Of a stretch of DNA of 25,301 bases, positions 21,994-25,301 are shown piece by piece. A program made the position numbers and the translations under genes. Position 1 is the stretch's first letter. Every line of letters starts with the position of its first letter. This stretch comes from Bacillota bacterium (lineage in GTDB: Bacteria > Bacillota > Clostridia > Clostridiales > Clostridiaceae), in the NCBI GenBank assembly GCA_030706015.1, contig JAUZPI010000063.1, positions 1 through 25,301 of the forward strand, given 5' to 3'. The notes below the pieces were generated by a model. That model had not been told where the DNA came from and did not search any database. It saw only the letters and a program-made list of their open reading frames with translations.

Positions 21994-22583
21994 TTATTCA
22001 AAATCCTCAAATTCTTCTTCTGAATTTTCCTCTACTGGATGCCTGATAAAATCAAATATTATAAAATCAAACATATCCTGAATTTCATTGTTCATAAAGT
22101 CATCAAACGTGGTCTTATATTTTACTCTGCATAACCTGTAAATGCTGAATAAAATATCTACATTTGTTGTTTCTATAGGTTCTTCAATATTTTCATCCAC
22201 TATTCCGAGGTCTATTAAATCCTGTTCTATAGCACTACTTTCAAACTTTCCAGTAGTGCCCCCTAGTTTTTTACTATATCCCCCATTTTACTCATAACAG
22301 AACCACCAATTTCATTTTGTGCTTGTCTGCAAATAGGTAATACATCCTCTGCATATACACCATCATAGAATTCATCAGCAGTAAATTGATTTCCGAACAA
22401 TAAAGTAACTATTTTAACTAGATCGTCAACATTCTCTTCACTAAATTCCTCTTCTTCTACTTTTGCTAATTTATCTTTTATCTCTAGAACTTGCTTAAAT
22501 GTTCTGCCCTTTAACCTAACACTTTTAAATTCTTTTTCTATCTCTTTTCCGTTTTCATCTGTCAATGATAATGTTATCTTCAT
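21994..22583 (-). CDS. Tail assembly chaperone GT made by -1 frameshift
   Basis: The reading frame from 21994 to 22266 has no start of its own with a ribosome site; a GTG at 22200 has none. It is open in the -1 frame from the slippery site at the end of gene G. Shifting at AAAAAAC (22272-22266) gives a fusion of 106 G residues plus 90 T residues, about 196 in all. The T part starts LGGTTGKFESSAIEQDLIDL and ends SEEEFEDFE. In phage lambda and many siphoviruses gpGT bridges the tape measure and tail tube subunits. The next gene is the tape measure. Confidence 0.8.
22232..22272 (-). promoter_or_regulatory. Programmed -1 frameshift signal
   Basis: On the minus strand, the heptamer A-AAA-AAC sits exactly in frame at the end of gene G (codons GTA AAA AAC). 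The G stop codon TAG follows directly. Six bases downstream an 8-bp perfect stem, GCACTACT with AGTAGTGC (22252-22259, 22232-22239), closes a 12-base loop. This is the textbook slippery site, spacer and stimulatory hairpin. Confidence 0.85.
22263..22583 (-). CDS. Tail assembly chaperone G
   Basis: 106 residues from the ATG at 22583, 7 bases after GGAGG; a GTG just before it is less likely. Starts MKITLSLTDENGKEIEKEF, followed by a helical region (TFKQVLEIKDKLAKVEEEEF) typical of small siphovirus tail chaperones between the tail tube and tape measure genes. Ribosomes that do not slip end here; those that slip make the GT fusion. It coats the tape measure during tail assembly and is absent from the finished tail. 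Confidence 0.8.
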   Translation of the reverse strand: MKITLSLTDENGKEIEKEFKSVRLKGRTFKQVLEIKDKLAKVEEEEFSEENVDDLVKIVTLLFGNQFTADEFYDGVYAEDVLPICRQAQNEIGGSVMSKMGDIVKN

Positions 22584-22599
22584 CACATAACCTCCATAT

Positions 22600-22632
22600 T
22601 GTAAAATTTAAAAGGGTACAATTAATGTACCC
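22600..22632 (-). terminator. Hairpin terminator after the tail tube gene
   Basis: A 7-bp perfect stem, GGGTACA with TGTACCC (22614-22620, 22626-22632), a 5-base loop, followed on the minus strand by TTTTAAATTTT. It would lower transcription after the abundant tube protein. Confidence 0.65.
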
Positions 22633-22635
22633 TAA

Positions 22636-23265
22636 TTATGCTGCTGCTTTATGTTCTTGTACTTTTGTAAACCAATCTGTTACTGCTGCTTTTGCATCTG
22701 CATTTGCATCTATTAAGTTTGCTTCATCTACATTAATTGCATATAGATGTCTCTTTTCAGTACCAATTGTTGTCTCAATTTGTCTAGCATAGAAATTGCC
22801 CTTCAATGTATTTGTTTGGGTCTTAATTTTATCAGCTTGTGTTTCGTAACTTTCATCTAATCCGTTACCAAATGATCCACAATAGTACCATGTGAATTCA
22901 TATTTCCCATTCTTTTTCTTAGAACAGAATCCGATAGCAATTTCTGGTGCAGTATCTTCGCTACCTTTTACTAAAAACCCATTATCATATAGATTCCCTA
23001 ATAAATCTCTTCTATCTTGAGGTGCTAGAGAATTAACTTCAAACTCTATTTCCGAACCAGTATATTGAGATACTACTTCTTCTACTCCATCATCAGAATA
23101 TAATTTTTCAATCTCAAATTTATCTGAAATTTTAGCTGATATTGCATTCCCTAACTTTATAGGTGTTGCAGCCGCATAACTCTCAGTAGTATTTGTAGTT
23201 ACTGCTGCAATATAGATATTCTTAAGACCCCTTCTTCTAGTTCTAACTCTTGTTTCTGTTGCCAT
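22636..23265 (-). CDS. Major tail tube protein
   Basis: 209 residues. Starts with a basic segment (TRVRTRRRGLKNIYIAAVT) and carries a phi13-family major tail protein pattern: KLGNAISAKISDKFEIEKLY, SDDGVEEVVSQYTGSEIEFE and a SKKKNGKYEFTWYYCGSFG segment. Stacked hexamers of this protein form the flexible tail tube. It has its own downstream terminator. The C-terminus (DWFTKVQEHKAAA) is short, with no Ig-like decoration. Confidence 0.8.
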   Translation of the reverse strand: MATETRVRTRRRGLKNIYIAAVTTNTTESYAAATPIKLGNAISAKISDKFEIEKLYSDDGVEEVVSQYTGSEIEFEVNSLAPQDRRDLLGNLYDNGFLVKGSEDTAPEIAIGFCSKKKNGKYEFTWYYCGSFGNGLDESYETQADKIKTQTNTLKGNFYARQIETTIGTEKRHLYAINVDEANLIDANADAKAAVTDWFTKVQEHKAAA

Positions 23266-23282
23266 ACTATCATCCCTTTCTA

Positions 23283-23615
23283 TTAATCTTCACTATCTAA
23301 AATCTGATATCTTAATGCCTTATGATATATTTTTGTATCATCTTCATAAAAATCTCGACCATCAATATATCCAAAATCTGTGTCTTTCATTAATTTTTTA
23401 ATATCATTTTTCTTTTGCATAGCTTCATAATCATCCTTAGACCATACATCTATTTGAACTGTGTTTACTGCCCCTGTTTCTTCATCATCCGAATACTCAG
23501 TAGCTCTGTCATATAGTAATATAAAGGTTACATGAGTATTCAATTTGGAATTATACCATCCATATTTAGCATCAACCGGTGATAGTATCTCGTCTAACAT
23601 TGCTACTACATCCAT
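23283..23615 (-). CDS. Tail terminator/tail completion protein
   Basis: 110 residues. Contains WYNSKLNTHVTFILLYDRATEY, TVQIDVWSKDDYEAM and a helix leading to YHKALRYQILDSED, a pattern like DUF806/gpU-type tail completion proteins. Located between the gp10-like gene and the tail tube gene, the expected place. It caps the tail tube and joins it to the head. Confidence 0.65.
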   Translation of the reverse strand: MDVVAMLDEILSPVDAKYGWYNSKLNTHVTFILLYDRATEYSDDEETGAVNTVQIDVWSKDDYEAMQKKNDIKKLMKDTDFGYIDGRDFYEDDTKIYHKALRYQILDSED

Positions 23616-24050
23616 TTACTCACCTAACTTTCTTATTAAATTTTCATATTCTTCTATTGCTATCTGATCAAGCGGCTTTTCTATTTCGTCATAGGTTTGT
23701 TGTATAAATGCTTTTGGTTTCATCTTGCTAGTGCCATAATTAACGAATTTTATATAGAAATATTCGCTTGTGTCTCCAGTCTCCCATCCGACACTCCCAT
23801 AGAAATATCCTTTTTTATTCTTAATTTTACTTACCGGAATATTATCTTTAGCATGTCCATTAGGTCTGTATCCTTTTCTACCACTCATAGAATTATCTAA
23901 GCTATTTGGAACTCTAGGTCTCATTTTGTCTTTTGCTAATTGTTGAGTTTTTTTAATAATCCCTTTGTTACACTCTTCAAATTCTCTACCAGTAGATAAC
24001 TCTTTGACTTTGTTTAATATATCTTCCATACCTTCAAGTTGGATTTTCAA
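23616..24050 (-). CDS. HK97 gp10-family head-tail joining protein
   Basis: 144 residues. The middle segment (KDNIPVSKIKNKKGYFYGSVGWE, then YFYIKFVNYGTSKMKPKAFIQQTYDE) fits the HK97-gp10 family: a 'GTSKMKPKAFI' turn near 108-118 is its most conserved part. N-terminal helices 1-45 carry the oligomerisation region. Acts in head-tail connection or as a tail completion factor. It ends immediately before the tail terminator gene. Confidence 0.8.
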   Translation of the reverse strand: MKIQLEGMEDILNKVKELSTGREFEECNKGIIKKTQQLAKDKMRPRVPNSLDNSMSGRKGYRPNGHAKDNIPVSKIKNKKGYFYGSVGWETGDTSEYFYIKFVNYGTSKMKPKAFIQQTYDEIEKPLDQIAIEEYENLIRKLGE

Positions 24051-24380
24051 TTAAATCACCTCAATACCTTTTAATGTGATATCCTGGTGTTCAAATTGTT
24101 TCATATCAACTAAATAAATCCTGTATTTTTTACCTCTAAACTCAACAAAAAGCTTGTCTTTATATTCAACAGAATCTAAACTTGATAGCTTATTACAATA
24201 TTTTATATTGAATAATAATGTATTTTCTAATTCCGCTTGCATAGCCTTGTATTGCATTGTTGAACTTAGAGAACTTATATTACACCAACACGAATAGAAT
24301 TCAACTAGCGAGTTTATAGGTCTTCCATTTACTTTAGTCGTACATTCTAATAAAATTTTAATTCGTTTATTGTACAACAT
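24051..24380 (-). CDS. Head closure (stopper) protein
   Basis: 109 residues from the ATG at 24380 (MLYNKRIKIL). I prefer it to the ATG at 24398 because AGGTGG lies about 9 bases before it and the longer form only adds residues read in another frame of the upstream gene. The sequence is strand-rich (EYKDKLFVEFRGKKYRIYLVDM and a final QDITLKGIEVI), consistent with SPP1 gp16-type head closure proteins. It overlaps the connector gene by 14 bases. Confidence 0.65.
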   Translation of the reverse strand: MLYNKRIKILLECTTKVNGRPINSLVEFYSCWCNISSLSSTMQYKAMQAELENTLLFNIKYCNKLSSLDSVEYKDKLFVEFRGKKYRIYLVDMKQFEHQDITLKGIEVI

Positions 24381-24672
24381 CAGTTTCCACCACCTCATAA
24401 GTAGATAATTTATCCAAAATAGATGTAACTATTAAGTCTCTTTTAGTATTACCAGGAATTTCAGTAGATCTATTATTGTACATGTCATGTACTAACTTTT
24501 TCATAAGTGTATTAGATAATTTTATAGCTTTTTCATCTGATTTATATCCTTCAGTAACCATTGAATCTATGTATATCCTTGCGGATTCTATTTCACTACT
24601 TATTAATGAATTTTCATCGTCTGAATCTACATATAGATATCCTTTTATCTCCTCTAGTGTAAGTTCTATCAT
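24367..24672 (-). CDS. Head-tail connector protein (gp6/gp15-like)
   Basis: 101 residues, all helical: IELTLEEIKGYLYVDSDDEN, then SLISSEIESARIYIDSMV, and LMKKLVHDMYNNRST. This matches the small gp6-like head-tail connector family (HK97 gp6, SPP1 gp15). Forms a ring between portal and tail. Directly downstream of the capsid gene after a terminator. GGAAGGTGAGG precedes the ATG. Confidence 0.8.
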   Translation of the reverse strand: MIELTLEEIKGYLYVDSDDENSLISSEIESARIYIDSMVTEGYKSDEKAIKLSNTLMKKLVHDMYNNRSTEIPGNTKRDLIVTSILDKLSTYEVVETDVVQ

Positions 24673-24689
24673 ACTGCCTCACCTTCCTT

Positions 24690-24716
24690 ATAATAAAAGG
24701 GGCAAGCTAATGCCCC
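24690..24716 (-). terminator. Hairpin terminator after the capsid gene
   Basis: A 6-bp GC-rich perfect stem, GGGGCA with TGCCCC (24699-24704, 24711-24716), a 6-base loop, followed on the minus strand by TTTTATTATAAGG. It would lower transcription after the most abundant protein of the phage. Confidence 0.7.
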
Positions 24717-24722
24717 TAGTTA

Positions 24723-25301
24723 TTAAGATAATGTTAATGTTCCAGCAATATAAAGCTTGTCTGAAGAATCAACTTGAATGCAGTCTATATACTCAATAAC
24801 TCTTGCATAAGTCATATTCTTTAAGAATCCAGCATGTTGTGATGTAGCAAATGAGAATGTACCGTTATCAACAAACTTAACAGCTTCAGCTAGATTTCCA
24901 TAGAAAATTGGTGCGTATTTTGTGGTAGTTCCTGTTGTTGCAAGCAACGTGTTTGAAAATACTTCAATTGGGAATCCTAAAAATGTCTTTTGTGTTGGGT
25001 TGTTTAAGTCAGGTGAAAGTATAGGTCTTCCCATGCTATCAACTGCACTATCTAACATATCAAATCCATCTTGATTAGTAACAATAACTGTACCATATAG
25101 TACTGCTGGATCTAAATCTACATTTAATGATTTTTTAAGTCCCTTCCAATCAGTTAATGCCTTGATTGTTTTATTAGCTTTTAATGTAGTAACTGCCATT
25201 GTATTTTCAGTAATCATTGCTTTTTTAGCGAATACTTGTGCGACATATGCGATTAAATCATTATCTGTCATAGCTAATAATGTATTAGATAATGCAACGA
25301 A
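24723..25301 (-). CDS. Major capsid protein, C-terminal part, HK97 fold (cut by right edge)
   Basis: The frame stays open from the stop at 24723 to the right edge (192 codons, beginning FVALSNTLLAMTDNDL on this strand). An ATG at 25271 is internal. Visible parts fit an HK97-type capsid: VLYGTVIVTNQDGFDMLDSA (A-domain strand), GRPILSPDLNNPTQKTFLGF, and PIFYGNLAEAVKFVDNG, followed by the P-domain-like SFATSQHAGFLKNMTYARVI. It forms the icosahedral shell. The scaffold, protease, portal and terminase genes are expected beyond the right edge. Confidence 0.8.
   Translation of the reverse strand, partial: FVALSNTLLAMTDNDLIAYVAQVFAKKAMITENTMAVTTLKANKTIKALTDWKGLKKSLNVDLDPAVLYGTVIVTNQDGFDMLDSAVDSMGRPILSPDLNNPTQKTFLGFPIEVFSNTLLATTGTTTKYAPIFYGNLAEAVKFVDNGTFSFATSQHAGFLKNMTYARVIEYIDCIQVDSSDKLYIAGTLTLS

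Noticed and set aside
1..25301. tRNA genes, rRNA, CRISPR arrays, insertion sequences
   Set aside because: No cloverleaf-like segments, regularly spaced repeats, transposase motifs or terminal inverted repeats were seen in a by-eye reading of both strands.

Overview
The base composition is strongly AT-rich, and Shine-Dalgarno sequences are strong (AGGAGG or AAGGAGGTGAT-like). The phage protein families point to a temperate siphovirus of a low-GC Firmicute, most likely Clostridium. The window appears to be the free (circular or unintegrated) form of the phage genome. Late tail and lysis genes run leftward into the 9.4 kb region, and directly beyond them lie the integrase, immunity and early genes, with no bacterial housekeeping DNA between. 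In a simple integrated prophage those two ends would sit at opposite host junctions.

Layout, left to right. (1) 1-4882, minus strand: early genes. These include an AcrIIA9/PcfK-like anti-CRISPR candidate, an HNH protein, an HUH-type (ORF2/G2P-like) replication protein, a BC1881-like protein and many small, translationally coupled genes, several of them under 60 codons. One gene, a DUF2321 zinc-ribbon protein, opposes this block. A compact plus-strand promoter-hairpin-T-tract unit (about 2320-2386) sits in the leader of the replication gene and looks like a countertranscript RNA. (2) 4691-7705: the immunity switch. A Cro-like gene runs left. An autoregulated repressor, an ImmA-type metallopeptidase and a large serine integrase run right. 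At least five TTC-N9-GAA operator-like sites cover the two divergent promoters. (3) 7720-9368: accessory segment between integrase and lysin. It holds an XRE regulator, a 55-residue small protein and a complete six-helix voltage-gated-type K+ channel with a TVGYGD filter. A 50-bp symmetric element here is my best attP candidate. (4) 9369-12069, minus: lysis region, with a GH25 lysin carrying a signal peptide, a Gp49-like protein, an LLH-family holin and a membrane coiled-coil protein. (5) 12080-21976, minus: host-recognition and tail genes (LamG-like adhesin, two fibre proteins, a clan GH-A-like tail glycosidase, BppU-like baseplate protein, Tal, Dit, tape measure). (6) 21994-25301, minus: tail chaperones G and GT, joined by a clear -1 frameshift signal, then tail tube, tail terminator, HK97-gp10-like protein, head closure, head-tail connector and the C-terminal part of the major capsid protein, cut by the right edge.

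The late genes form one leftward transcription unit punctuated by hairpin terminators after the capsid gene, the tail-tube gene and within the lysis genes. The items most worth follow-up are the putative antisense RNA of the replication gene, the phage-borne voltage-gated K+ channel with its regulator, the attP candidate, the tail glycosidase and the anti-CRISPR candidate. No tRNA, rRNA, CRISPR array or insertion sequence was seen. All family assignments come from reading sequence patterns; no database search was possible.
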